Shown: positions 45,793 through 54,152 of the stretch, in pieces
Position numbering within the stretch: the first letter of the stretch is position 1
Layout: each line of letters starts with the position of its first letter
Source of the DNA: Desulfuromonadales bacterium
GTDB taxonomy: Bacteria > Desulfobacterota > Desulfuromonadia > Desulfuromonadales > Syntrophotaleaceae
Reading direction: 5' to 3'
Assembly: GCA_030154185.1 (NCBI GenBank)
Contig: JASKKK010000007.1
Location: 1-64,000 of the forward strand
Length of the DNA: 64,000 nucleotides
Translations under genes and position numbers: made by a program
Notes under the pieces: generated by a model
Told to the model about the DNA's origin: nothing
Databases searched by the model: none
What the model saw: the letters and a program-made list of their open reading frames with translations, nothing else

Positions 45793-46452
45793 TTACGCCG
45801 AATAGAAGTCCTTCAAAAACAGGTAGTCTTGCCTGGTGTAGTCTCCAACGAAAGACTGAACGTCGCTGGGGAGCTCGTCATATAAGACTTTTGGGCCGCC
45901 AACCTGCTCTCTGGGAAGTACAATGTCAAGGCCGGTGCGCTCACTCAGGTCCTTTTCCAGCTCCCCAATAGCTTCCAGTCTGTAAACCTTGTCAAAAAAG
46001 GATAAATCTTCACCAACAAATGTTTTAACAGAAACGGTATGGTGCCAGATGGAATAATTCGCTTTCTGATAGGATTCCAGGTTTCGGAAAAAATATTCTG
46101 CCGAAGGTTTTGTTTTATAAAATCTGTTCTTCAGAAAAAAGCGCAATCGTTTATCCAGGCGTTTGGGGAGATATTTGAGCAAATCCTCGTGTTCAAAAAT
46201 TCTATTGCCCCAGGAAGACAGAAGTCGTTTAACAGGATCTCTGACAATTGTAAATTTAAAATAATCATCAAGACCTTCGAAATCACAGGCTTTGACCGGG
46301 TAAGTTTTAAAGTGTGGATGCACGTCGTCCGGCTTGCCCTCAAAGGGTGCCCCATGTTCCAGCTTATATAAGCAAAGCTTCATCGAGGTTGATCCGGATT
46401 TCGGGATGCTGAAGAACGCCAACTTGCGTTTATGAGAAAGTGCGGCAGGCAT
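45793..46452 (-). CDS. Sulfotransferase family 2-type protein
   Basis: A 219-residue PAPS-dependent sulfotransferase candidate. The 5'-phosphosulfate loop is FFSIPKSGSTSMK and the 3'-phosphate site is TIVRDPVKRLLSSW. Relatives sulfate carbohydrates, often surface glycans. Codon use is AT-richer than in the neighbouring core genes, suggesting transfer. It lies 4 bases after the glycosyltransferase stop, with GGGAG before its ATG. Confidence 0.83.
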   Translation of the reverse strand: MPAALSHKRKLAFFSIPKSGSTSMKLCLYKLEHGAPFEGKPDDVHPHFKTYPVKACDFEGLDDYFKFTIVRDPVKRLLSSWGNRIFEHEDLLKYLPKRLDKRLRFFLKNRFYKTKPSAEYFFRNLESYQKANYSIWHHTVSVKTFVGEDLSFFDKVYRLEAIGELEKDLSERTGLDIVLPREQVGGPKVLYDELPSDVQSFVGDYTRQDYLFLKDFYSA

Positions 46453-46456
46453 TTTG

Positions 46457-47281
46457 TCAATCTCCCATCGCTTGCAGGTGGTCGACAAGGCGTCTGTCGA
46501 TAATTAAGTCGTTGCTTTTTAGAAAACGATCGATTTCATCCATGGTGAACGCATTTTCGGTTACATACTTGAGTGAGCCGTTATTCATCAATTCTTCGTA
46601 TTGTCTGCGCCACGTATTACCTACCTTGGAAGGGAGGTTTTTATTGTTCATATAGGCTTTACCACCATTCCTGATCTTGTTTTCGTACTGCTCTCTGGAA
46701 CGTAGGGGGTAATGCAGAATTTCCAGCTTGCCGGGGACTGCCCGCTGCCAACGAAACCCGGAAACCTCGTGATTGCCCTGCGCCACATGGATTTTCGTAT
46801 GGGCCCTGTGCGCGACCTTGGGTGGTAAAGGTTTGCCTACGGGATTTAGTGAATTTGTTTTTCTGTAGATCATGTTTTCATAGAATGGGCCGTGGCTTTT
46901 ATCCAAACAGACGAAATCGTGTCTTTGTGCGATCGCCACATTGTATAAGATCAATCGACGTAAACATTTTTTCAAATCAGCTGCGTTAAGGGGGTACCAG
47001 AATTCGTCTGCGTCTGCATTGATCACCCAATCGGCACCTTTTTCGGCCGCCAAAACAGCCATGCGAGTGACCCATTTCGACTGACTGTAATCGTTTTCAT
47101 CTTCATAGATATAGGTGATCAATCCATCTTTTTCGAATTTTCGTAAAATGTCCCGCGTATTATCCACACTTTTGTTGTCCGTGACGATGAAATGATCAAC
47201 CCCCTGACTCAGGTGATAGGTTATATTTTCTTCAATAATGTCCTCTTCATCCCTGACCAACAACGTCATAAACAGTGTCAT
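46457..47281 (-). CDS. Family 2-like glycosyltransferase
   Basis: A 274-residue glycosyltransferase of the GT-A fold, probably cytoplasmic. The N terminus LLVRDEEDIIEENITYHLSQG and IVTDNKSVDNT, then the metal-binding NADADEFW, are typical of the Glyco_tranf_2_4 group. The sugar and acceptor are unknown; the adjacent sulfotransferase suggests a sulfated surface glycan. I use the ATG at 47281 (GGAG 6 bases upstream) rather than the open upstream frame. It is AT-richer than core genes. Confidence 0.83.
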   Translation of the reverse strand: MTLFMTLLVRDEEDIIEENITYHLSQGVDHFIVTDNKSVDNTRDILRKFEKDGLITYIYEDENDYSQSKWVTRMAVLAAEKGADWVINADADEFWYPLNAADLKKCLRRLILYNVAIAQRHDFVCLDKSHGPFYENMIYRKTNSLNPVGKPLPPKVAHRAHTKIHVAQGNHEVSGFRWQRAVPGKLEILHYPLRSREQYENKIRNGGKAYMNNKNLPSKVGNTWRRQYEELMNNGSLKYVTENAFTMDEIDRFLKSNDLIIDRRLVDHLQAMGD

Positions 47282-47634
47282 CATCGACTCCACTTGAAAA
47301 AGTGCCAGTTTTCTTACCGTGAGACCAGAAGTTGCAGGTTTTGACCGTATTCTCAAACTGCAAAGGAGAGTTTCAAGATGCGGAAAATCCGAGTTGAAGA
47401 AACGCAATCTGCCAAAGTATCCAAAAGAAATAAATCGGGGTCTGCAGTCTGGTGGTATGGTGGCAGCGGACCAGGGTGACCCTTTAATAGATTGAAGAAA
47501 AAGGTTCTCTCTAAAGCCTGCGCTAAGTGCTGTGGAGTTTTTTAACTCGGACTATGAGTCGTTTCGGGAATTCTTTTGCAAAAAAAGAACCAAATTTCAA
47601 TGATTTGATTTTGGTCTGATTGTAATGTTTCCAT
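47282..47634. other. 353-base AT-rich gap, no gene seen
   Basis: Upstream region of the glycosyltransferase. No convincing coding sequence, repeat or terminator is visible. Confidence 0.4.
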
Positions 47635-47805
47635 TTATAGCAAACCGGACCCAAACCAGCCTCCCTTTTCACTGGCTTTCTCTATGGATCTGGCAACCTC
47701 CAATCCGTTTCTATATATATGGATGAAGCGGGCATCGGCTTCGGTGAGAAAGAGCTTGCCGTTGCGCGCATGGGCTTTAGCAGTCCAGATATCGGTTTCG
47801 GGCAT
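47635..47805 (-). pseudogene. Sulfotransferase remnant (56 residues)
   Basis: Begins at an ATG that shares one base with the stop of the DUF3089 gene (TGATG) and ends at TAA. The middle reads LFLTEADARFIHIYRNGLEVARSIEK (cited in part as ARFIHIYRNGLEVARS), the 3'-phosphate-binding motif of sulfotransferases, but the N-terminal PAPS loop and the rest are missing. It is most likely a degraded fragment of a larger gene that may still be translated by coupling. Confidence 0.6.
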
Positions 47806-48824
47806 CAGTTTTTCTCTTGTTTTCCGAATTCGTTTTCGGACAGATAGTTGCTTATGCGGCGCGCCACATTGTCCTGTAGATTACGGTACCAGAACGCATA
47901 ATCGAATTTATGCAGCACCCCTTCCGGGAAATGCCCCAGATTCAGGCTGTCGTAGTCTGGAGGCATGGTTTCCAGCGCACCGGTTTCCGTGTTTATTATG
48001 GCCCCGGTATAATGCGGCACTTCCTTTTTCAGCGTGCCGGTGAAATCGTCAAAGAAGACAGCGCCTTTATTCATCTCCGGGCCTGCCGGAGTGTCATCCG
48101 TTTTCCAGTTTAAGGGGTTGATGCAAAAAGCCTTCTCAACCAGAACCGGAGATCCCGTGGCCCCCGGCGCCTGAGTGTTATACGAAATGATGACCCCGGT
48201 ATCATCGGCTGAGGTTGCCGGTTTCATCCACGGATATTCCCTGAAATCCGCAGGCAGTACAGAGTAACCGATCAGGTAGGCGGCAACCAGTTTCTTCTGC
48301 AGCTCTGGGTCACCTAACTTCTTTCGAATCAAGTCAATCATGACCAGGGAGCCCTGACTGTGACTTGCCAGAATAAACGGTCGTCCCTGATTCAAGTACT
48401 CCAGGTAATAATCGAATGCGGCGGCGACATCGTGGGCGCCGACCCTGAAGTACTTATTTTTGTACATGTCCTCATCAGGATTCAGAGCGGCAAAACTTGT
48501 CTGCCGGTAATAGGGCGCGAAGAGGTTTGCTGATTTCGAATATACCCCGGCCTGGGCCACCAGCAATCCCTGGACCTTGGCCTGTAAATCTGGGCGCTGC
48601 ATGATGTTCATATTCAACGGCTTTTTCTCAGAGTAGATGGTCGGATATATATAAAAGACATCAACCGGATGGGGGGTGAGGTCGGGCCTTCTGGCCCAGC
48701 TTTGTTGTTGGGAGTAATCAGGTTTTTGCGTGGTGTCTTCCGTGTCCATGGTATTCTCTATACAGGAACATAGGGTTAACGTAACAAGACAACCAAGCAA
48801 TAGCGACGTTGCTTTTTTTTGCAT
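47805..48824 (-). CDS. DUF3089-type alpha/beta-hydrolase lipoprotein
   Basis: A 339-residue predicted lipoprotein (signal ending LTLCSC) with an alpha/beta-hydrolase core. PVDVFYIYPTIY near residue 53 and the nucleophile elbow ILASHSQGSLVMIDLI are typical of DUF3089. The catalytic Ser is in SHSQG. Substrate unknown, probably an ester. GGGGGTGAG precedes the ATG at 48824. It lies in the island-like stretch, and its stop is coupled to the sulfotransferase remnant. Confidence 0.82.
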   Translation of the reverse strand: MQKKATSLLLGCLVTLTLCSCIENTMDTEDTTQKPDYSQQQSWARRPDLTPHPVDVFYIYPTIYSEKKPLNMNIMQRPDLQAKVQGLLVAQAGVYSKSANLFAPYYRQTSFAALNPDEDMYKNKYFRVGAHDVAAAFDYYLEYLNQGRPFILASHSQGSLVMIDLIRKKLGDPELQKKLVAAYLIGYSVLPADFREYPWMKPATSADDTGVIISYNTQAPGATGSPVLVEKAFCINPLNWKTDDTPAGPEMNKGAVFFDDFTGTLKKEVPHYTGAIINTETGALETMPPDYDSLNLGHFPEGVLHKFDYAFWYRNLQDNVARRISNYLSENEFGKQEKN

Positions 48825-48958
48825 ACTCACCCCCGTGTGTTTGGTAAACAACGCGTAAAATTCTGACAACAACCTGCAAAGCTTTCGTCCATACCCGTCA
48901 AAGTAATTCAGTGTGCTCGATCCTGCGCACGATGACATGCTGTAGCAAACCAAGAATG

Positions 48959-49102
48959 CCTAGTGTCCCGTGCGGTTAATCCTGTCTTCTCATTCTGGCC
49001 CTTTCGGCCTTGTCTGTGTTCCAGGCCTGCATTGGCGACGTCTTGGCAAAACCAAGAAAGTCTCGAAATTCTTTGGCACGACTTTCCGCACGGGACACTA
49101 GG
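48959..49102. mobile_element. MITE-like element with 17-base perfect inverted ends
   Basis: CCTAGTGTCCCGTGCGG (48959-48975) is exactly repeated in inverted orientation at 49086-49102. If CTAG at each end is a target duplication (48960-48963 and 49098-49101), the element is 134 bases with 12-base TGTCCCGTGCGG termini. It has no transposase, so it would need one in trans. A four-base CTAG target suits IS5-type elements, but the family is not identified. Confidence 0.75.
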
Positions 49103-49264
49103 TGCGGTTGGCATGTTGTGAATATAACCAACAACCCAAGTTAATGCAATATGTCTAATGGTGTAGCGTTAGGGCGTTTCGGGGTCCTAACATGGCTGGT
49201 CCGCAGGTCGGCGGCGATCGGGGGGGGGGTGGAGTCGTTACCTTTTTACTGATAGTCTTTTTCC

Positions 49265-49341
49265 CGGGGCGTCGGAGACGCGGCTTTTAAGCCAACGGTC
49301 GCGTCTTACGATCCGGTGCCGGTTCGAATCCGGCGCCCTCA
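49265..49341 (+). other. tRNA-like sequence: intact T-arm and 3' half only
   Basis: GCCGG-TTCGAAT-CCGGC (49318-49334) is a canonical T-arm, followed by GCCCTCA as a potential acceptor strand. Upstream GCGGCTTTTAAGCC resembles the anticodon arm of tRNA-Lys(TTT) with one base missing. No matching 5' acceptor strand or D-arm is found and CCA is not encoded. A tRNA pseudogene or an integration-site remnant is likely. Confidence 0.45.
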
Positions 49342-49398
49342 TGGTTGGGTTTGCAATGACATCTCGCCAAAGAGGCGGGCAGGGTGGAGGAATCAGAT

Positions 49399-50895
49399 AT
49401 GGCAACCAAGCGGGTATGGTACGTGCTGTTCGGACTAACTGTTATCTCGGGTCTTGCCGGGCTGTACATTTTGGGGAGCTTTCCCGCGCGGGAAGTAGAG
49501 GTGACCAAAGAGGAGGAGACTGCGCGAGAGGATAGGCTGCCGCTGGATGCCCATTTTTCCGATTCCTACATGAACGACCTGCCGGGGCTGGTCGAAAAAA
49601 AATACATTCGGGTTCTGACAACCCTGAACCGGACCAATTTTTATGTCGCCGGTGGCCGGCTGGTCGGGTTCGAGTACGACCTGCTCAAGGGGTACGAAAA
49701 GTTTCTGAATGCCGATATCCCCGATAAAAAGCTGCAGGTCGTTGTCGAGTTCATTCCGGTAACCAGGGATGAACTCATTCCGAAGCTGATCGGTGGGTAT
49801 GGTGATGTCGCGGCCGCAAGCCTGACCATTACGCCCCAGCGAAAGGCGCAGGTCGATTTCACCGACCCGTACCTGAGCGGGGTGGCCGAAGTCGTGGTGG
49901 CCCGAAAACATCACGAGCCGCTTGAGACTGTTTCCGATTTAAGCGGCAGAAAGGTCGCCGTGCGCAAAAGCAGCAGTTACTTTCAAAGCTTGGAGCGGCT
50001 CAACGGCCGATTCCTTCGCCAGGGCCGGCCTCCGGTGAACATCGTCACCTTGAGCGAGGAGCTGGAAACCGAGGATATCCTCGAAATGGTCAACGCCGGA
50101 TCCCTGCCTCTGACCATTGCCGATAACTATCTCGCCTCGGCCTGGCAAGCGGTGCTGCCCGACCTCGTTGTTTATGAAGATATCAAACTCAGGGAAGGCC
50201 GACGCATCGCCTGGATGGTGCGCAAAAACAATCCGCAACTTAAAAAAAGCCTGAACAGGTTTTTGCGCACGCACAAGAAAGGCACATTGCTGGGCAATAT
50301 CTATTTTCGGCGCTATTATGAAAACGCCCGGCAGTTGAAAGATCCGACCACCTCGGAGCACCGAAAAAAGGTTCGCACCTACGAATCGATGATCCGCAAA
50401 TATGCCGACCGGTACGGGTTCGACTGGCTGCTTATCCTGGCCCTGGCCTTTCAGGAGTCCGGACTGAATCCTTCCCGCGTCAGTCGTGCCGGCGCCGTGG
50501 GCATTATGCAGATTCGCCCCGCCACGGCGAAGGACCCGCATGTCGGTATCACCGATGTGCGCGACGTAGAAAACAATATCCATGCCGGTGTGAAATATCT
50601 GGCTTTTCTGCGGGACCGTTACTTCAGCGCAGAAGAAATCCGTCCGCGGGACAGAATCCGCCTGGCCCTGGCAGCCTACAATGCCGGACCCGCCAGAATC
50701 CGCAAGGTCCGGCTGCGGGCGAAGAGGATGGGGCTGGACCCCGACAAGTGGTTTCGCAACGTGGAGTTGGCGGCTTTGCGGTCGATAGGGCAGGAGACGG
50801 TGCGCTACGTGAGCAACATCAACAAGTATTACGTGCTGTATCAGGCCCTGGCGCAGCAGCAGGACGGCGGAACGCTTCTGGCCGCCTGTCGCTGA
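49399..50895 (+). CDS. mltF: Membrane-bound lytic transglycosylase F
   Basis: A 498-residue enzyme with one N-terminal anchor helix (residues 6-27) and a solute-binding-type (SBP_bac_3) domain at about 65-310 that likely senses muropeptides. A C-terminal lytic transglycosylase domain follows. The catalytic glutamate is in LAFQESGLNPS, followed by GAVGIMQIRP and LALAAYNAGPARI. It cleaves peptidoglycan to 1,6-anhydro products. The ATG at 49399 has GGAGG 10 bases upstream; an ATG at 49384 overlaps that site. Confidence 0.94.
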   Translation: MATKRVWYVLFGLTVISGLAGLYILGSFPAREVEVTKEEETAREDRLPLDAHFSDSYMNDLPGLVEKKYIRVLTTLNRTNFYVAGGRLVGFEYDLLKGYEKFLNADIPDKKLQVVVEFIPVTRDELIPKLIGGYGDVAAASLTITPQRKAQVDFTDPYLSGVAEVVVARKHHEPLETVSDLSGRKVAVRKSSSYFQSLERLNGRFLRQGRPPVNIVTLSEELETEDILEMVNAGSLPLTIADNYLASAWQAVLPDLVVYEDIKLREGRRIAWMVRKNNPQLKKSLNRFLRTHKKGTLLGNIYFRRYYENARQLKDPTTSEHRKKVRTYESMIRKYADRYGFDWLLILALAFQESGLNPSRVSRAGAVGIMQIRPATAKDPHVGITDVRDVENNIHAGVKYLAFLRDRYFSAEEIRPRDRIRLALAAYNAGPARIRKVRLRAKRMGLDPDKWFRNVELAALRSIGQETVRYVSNINKYYVLYQALAQQQDGGTLLAACR

Positions 50896-50970
50896 GACGG
50901 GAGCCGCTGTCTACCGCACGGGGCGTTGGCCGCCGTCATTCCATTTTTAAAGTCGCAGGAGACTTGTCTG

Positions 50971-51015
50971 GGGGCGGACCAAGCCCATTTTTAAAGGGTT
51001 GGTTTGGTCCGCCCC
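50971..51015. terminator. Strong hairpin between convergent mltF and autotransporter
   Basis: GGGGCGGACCAA pairs with TTGGTCCGCCCC (12 perfect pairs), with an inner AGCCC/GGGTT stem. There is no T run outside the stem on either strand. It may act as a transcription barrier for both genes or be a palindromic repeat. Confidence 0.55.
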
Positions 51016-51065
51016 GGTTCACTTGGCCCATCTCGCCAATTTCCTGAGTCAGATCGGCCGGAAAA

Positions 51066-53960
51066 TCAGAACATGTAACGGAACCTCAGCCAAGCGGAAT
51101 GCATGGTTTTGTCGTCTCCGAATTCTCCGCCGTAGGCGAGTTCCGCGGCCATCTGTTCTTTTTGAAAGCGCACCGAAGCGGAGAGTGAGCCGGTAATTTC
51201 ATCCTGATCGGATCTAACCGTCACCGGAGCACTGCCGGCAACCGATTGCGCCGCGTCCAGCTCATCGTCGGTCAGAAGCAGGCGCATCCCCGCCGCCAGG
51301 GACGGGGTGATCTCCACTTCATTGGCTTGCAGGCGGGTGAGCCACCGCAGCGACGCCAGCGCGCTCGCCTGATGTTCATCGACAGAGGAGCCGTGCTGGT
51401 CCCAAACGGAGTTTGCGGCGTCGGTGGTGACACTTTCGCTATGCAGCCACAGATATTCCACGCCGACTTCCGGCAGCAGCATCTGCGCGCCGCGGCTGAA
51501 CGTGTGTCCGGCCATGACGGTGGTCCGGACGCCGTAGCTGTCGTAGTCGGCTTTTTCGGGTATTTCGAGCGCCGCTCCGGTGCGGCCTTCATAATCATGC
51601 CAGCCATAGAAGCCGGTCACCTGGCCGCGCCAGGTCCAATTGCCTCGACCGCCCATCAGATGTACACCGCCGGAGAGCAGCTCCTGATCCTCTTTATTGT
51701 CAATGTGGCCCCGGCCGGTGAAATCGAGTCCGGCATGACCGAATCCCAGGTGAAAGCCGTACAGATGGCCCCGCGCGCGACGTTCGAGTCCGGTGACGAA
51801 TCCGACCAGGTCGGCATCATATCCGGCCGGTTCCGCATCCTTTTCGATGCTGGCATAATAAGGCGTGAAGAAAAACCCTCCGGCCGATGCCATACCCGCC
51901 TGCGGCCCGGCATCGCTGACAACCGTTCGGGCCTGCGCATACCTTTTCAGCGTGCCCGCGGATAACCGGGACTGCATGAAGCCGGTCACAAGACGTTGCC
52001 CGACCAGATCGGCACTCAGGGTGACCGCCTGTCGCGCGAAATCCACCGCCTCCAGACGGGGCGAAGAAAGGGGCCGATAGGTGAGGGAGACGGTATCATC
52101 GAGGCTGTCCGGAGTGGCCTGATCGTGATAAACCGCGGCCAGATCGGGATTCGCCGCAAGGACGCCTCCGAAGGCGCCGCTTACCTCCCCGGTCCCCTCT
52201 TCCGTCGCGAAAATCCGGTATTCGGTATCCATGGCCGTAATATCCGGCAGGGAGGTCACTTGCAGGGTTGCATTGTTGAGAATGAGGGTGGCGCCGTCAT
52301 GAATGTAGAGAGAGCCGGTCGTCGGGTCCCCGTCCAGAGTCATGTTGTAGATCCCCTCGAGTCGGGCGGATCCGGACATGATCCCGATCTCGTACGCCCG
52401 GTCGCCGGACACCCGAATGATCCCGGAGTTGGTCAGGGCGCCGCCGCCGACAAGAAAAATGCCCCCCGCCGCGGTGCCCAAAGCATCGGGGGCGTCGGCG
52501 CTTACGACAATAGGGCCGCTGTTGTTGACGCTGCCGCCGAGGGAAAGGATGCCGCAGGCGCCGGCATGGGCATCGCCCAGTTCCGTGGAGAAAGGATCGG
52601 TACCGGTGCCGTTTCCGTAAGTCGCGTTGACGGTGATGCCGCCGGAGTTGACAATATCGCCCGAACTCTGCAGTCCGACAGCAAGGGCGTAAGGCTCCGC
52701 CGAATCGGCGGTGGCCGTTCCGCCGGTGGCGGAAACATTAATATCCCCGCTGTTGACAATACCTTCCCAGGCATATATCCCCCAGGCATCGGCATAAGCC
52801 ACGCCATCCTCGGAAGAAATGCCGCCATGGGATATTCCGCCCCGGGCAGCGGCGCTGATGGAGCCGTTATTGATCACGGTAGCGCCGGAATCGATGCCAT
52901 AGGCATAGGCATAAGCCAAGGCAGCCGACTGGCTGCTCGCGGCGGTTCCGCCCGTGGCCGTCACGTCGATGCCGCCACTGTTGTCGACGTCGCCATCCGC
53001 GTTGATGCCCTTCGCCCGGGCCTGGGAAGCGGTGCTGTATCGACTGCTGGTGGTGGTCCCGCCGGTTGCGGTGACGGTGATGTCACCGCTGTTGGTCGTG
53101 GTCTCGTCTTCGGCTTGCGAATAGATGCCGGCGGCATAAGCGTGCGCTCCGGCGGATGAATAATCGTGATCTCCGATGATTTCGGCGGTTCCGCCGATGG
53201 CGGTCACGGCAATGGTTCCGCTGTTGGTGAGACTCCCCACCGAGGATTCCGACTCGATGCCCACGGCATCCGCATGGGCCAAGGCGCTGCCGTAGTCAGC
53301 ACTGCCGCTGGCGGTTCCCCCCGAGGCCCGCAGAGTGATCGCGCCGCCATTGATCAGGGAGGACCCGTTGGATTCGATGCCAGTCGCGTCGACATAGGCG
53401 TAGGCATAGTGGGTTGCCGTGGCATCCCCTCCCGTCGCGTTTATGCCGATCTCCCCGCTGTTGTCCACCGGGCCATCGGTGTCGATACCGTAAACCCCGA
53501 GATTGGCATAAGCATGGGTTCCGGTATTGTCGACGGTGCCGCCGGTCGCGGTCAGAGTGAGGGCGCCGCGATTGTTCACCGTCTGATTTCCTGAAATGGC
53601 GAAAACGCTCATTTCGGCATAGGCGGAAAAAATTCCATCGGCGGTCGTTCCGCCGCGGGCGGTCAAGTCGATCTGCCCGGAATTGTCCAGATCCACCTCG
53701 CCTTCAGCATAAAGACCGTAGGCGTTAAACCGAACATTGGCATAGCTTTCCGTCTCATCCCCGCGGGCCAGGATGGAATAGTTGTCGGCATGGACGTAGG
53801 GGGATGATTCCAGCGAGGCGTCCACTCCGAAAACTTCCTCCCCGCCGTGCAATCCTGTGTAGGTTGGGGAAAAATCCGCCGCCCAGACAGAACAAGCCCC
53901 AAACAGAATCAGACCGGTGAAGCCAGCCTGACGCAATAACCCTCGCAATTTTTCCGTCAT
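51066..53960 (-). CDS. Type V autotransporter with twelve NSG-type passenger repeats
   Basis: A 964-residue surface protein: signal peptide (residues 1-27, ending VWAAD), a passenger of about 640 residues, and a C-terminal autotransporter barrel ending WLRFRYMF with the terminal Phe signal. The passenger has about twelve units of roughly 44 residues built around a NNSGxIxVxAxGGT-like core, each with an Ala/Tyr-rich segment, consistent with a beta-helix (coded at about 52405-53695). No protease or adhesin motif is recognised. GGAGG lies 7 bases before the ATG at 53960. The LuxR-type membrane regulator is just upstream on the same strand. Confidence 0.9.
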   Translation of the reverse strand: MTEKLRGLLRQAGFTGLILFGACSVWAADFSPTYTGLHGGEEVFGVDASLESSPYVHADNYSILARGDETESYANVRFNAYGLYAEGEVDLDNSGQIDLTARGGTTADGIFSAYAEMSVFAISGNQTVNNRGALTLTATGGTVDNTGTHAYANLGVYGIDTDGPVDNSGEIGINATGGDATATHYAYAYVDATGIESNGSSLINGGAITLRASGGTASGSADYGSALAHADAVGIESESSVGSLTNSGTIAVTAIGGTAEIIGDHDYSSAGAHAYAAGIYSQAEDETTTNSGDITVTATGGTTTSSRYSTASQARAKGINADGDVDNSGGIDVTATGGTAASSQSAALAYAYAYGIDSGATVINNGSISAAARGGISHGGISSEDGVAYADAWGIYAWEGIVNSGDINVSATGGTATADSAEPYALAVGLQSSGDIVNSGGITVNATYGNGTGTDPFSTELGDAHAGACGILSLGGSVNNSGPIVVSADAPDALGTAAGGIFLVGGGALTNSGIIRVSGDRAYEIGIMSGSARLEGIYNMTLDGDPTTGSLYIHDGATLILNNATLQVTSLPDITAMDTEYRIFATEEGTGEVSGAFGGVLAANPDLAAVYHDQATPDSLDDTVSLTYRPLSSPRLEAVDFARQAVTLSADLVGQRLVTGFMQSRLSAGTLKRYAQARTVVSDAGPQAGMASAGGFFFTPYYASIEKDAEPAGYDADLVGFVTGLERRARGHLYGFHLGFGHAGLDFTGRGHIDNKEDQELLSGGVHLMGGRGNWTWRGQVTGFYGWHDYEGRTGAALEIPEKADYDSYGVRTTVMAGHTFSRGAQMLLPEVGVEYLWLHSESVTTDAANSVWDQHGSSVDEHQASALASLRWLTRLQANEVEITPSLAAGMRLLLTDDELDAAQSVAGSAPVTVRSDQDEITGSLSASVRFQKEQMAAELAYGGEFGDDKTMHSAWLRFRYMF
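52405..53695 (-). repeat. Passenger-domain repeat region of the autotransporter
   Basis: Twelve diverged protein-level repeats, for example DNSGQIDLTARGGT, NSGDITVTATGGT and NSGGIDVTATGGT, recur every 40-50 residues. DNA copies are related but not identical, so the repeats are old and under protein-level constraint rather than recent slippage products. Confidence 0.8.
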
Positions 53961-54152
53961 TCCATTCCTCCTTGTGCAACATGCAGATGTGCCATGCTCC
54001 CGGGATTTGCAGGAGCTTCTCATCGCTTCAAAATAGCGGCCGGCCCGACAGTCTGTCATGTCGACTATTTGTAAACCTTTCGGTTTTTTCGCGCACTTTG
54101 AGGTGCTAAGGAGTGTCTGGGAACGAACGGATGGGGGAAAAGCAGAAAAAAG

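Noticed and set aside
48908-49114. 68-residue minus-strand frame across the MITE
   Set aside because: Composed of element ends and spacer; no homology to a transposase is apparent.
49265-49341. Functional tRNA-Lys gene
   Set aside because: No D-arm, no pairing acceptor strand, anticodon loop one base short and an insertion before the T-arm.
52000-53594. Long Gly-rich plus-strand frames opposite the autotransporter
   Set aside because: Complement of the repetitive NSG/GGT passenger codons; signal peptide, repeats and barrel are on the minus strand.
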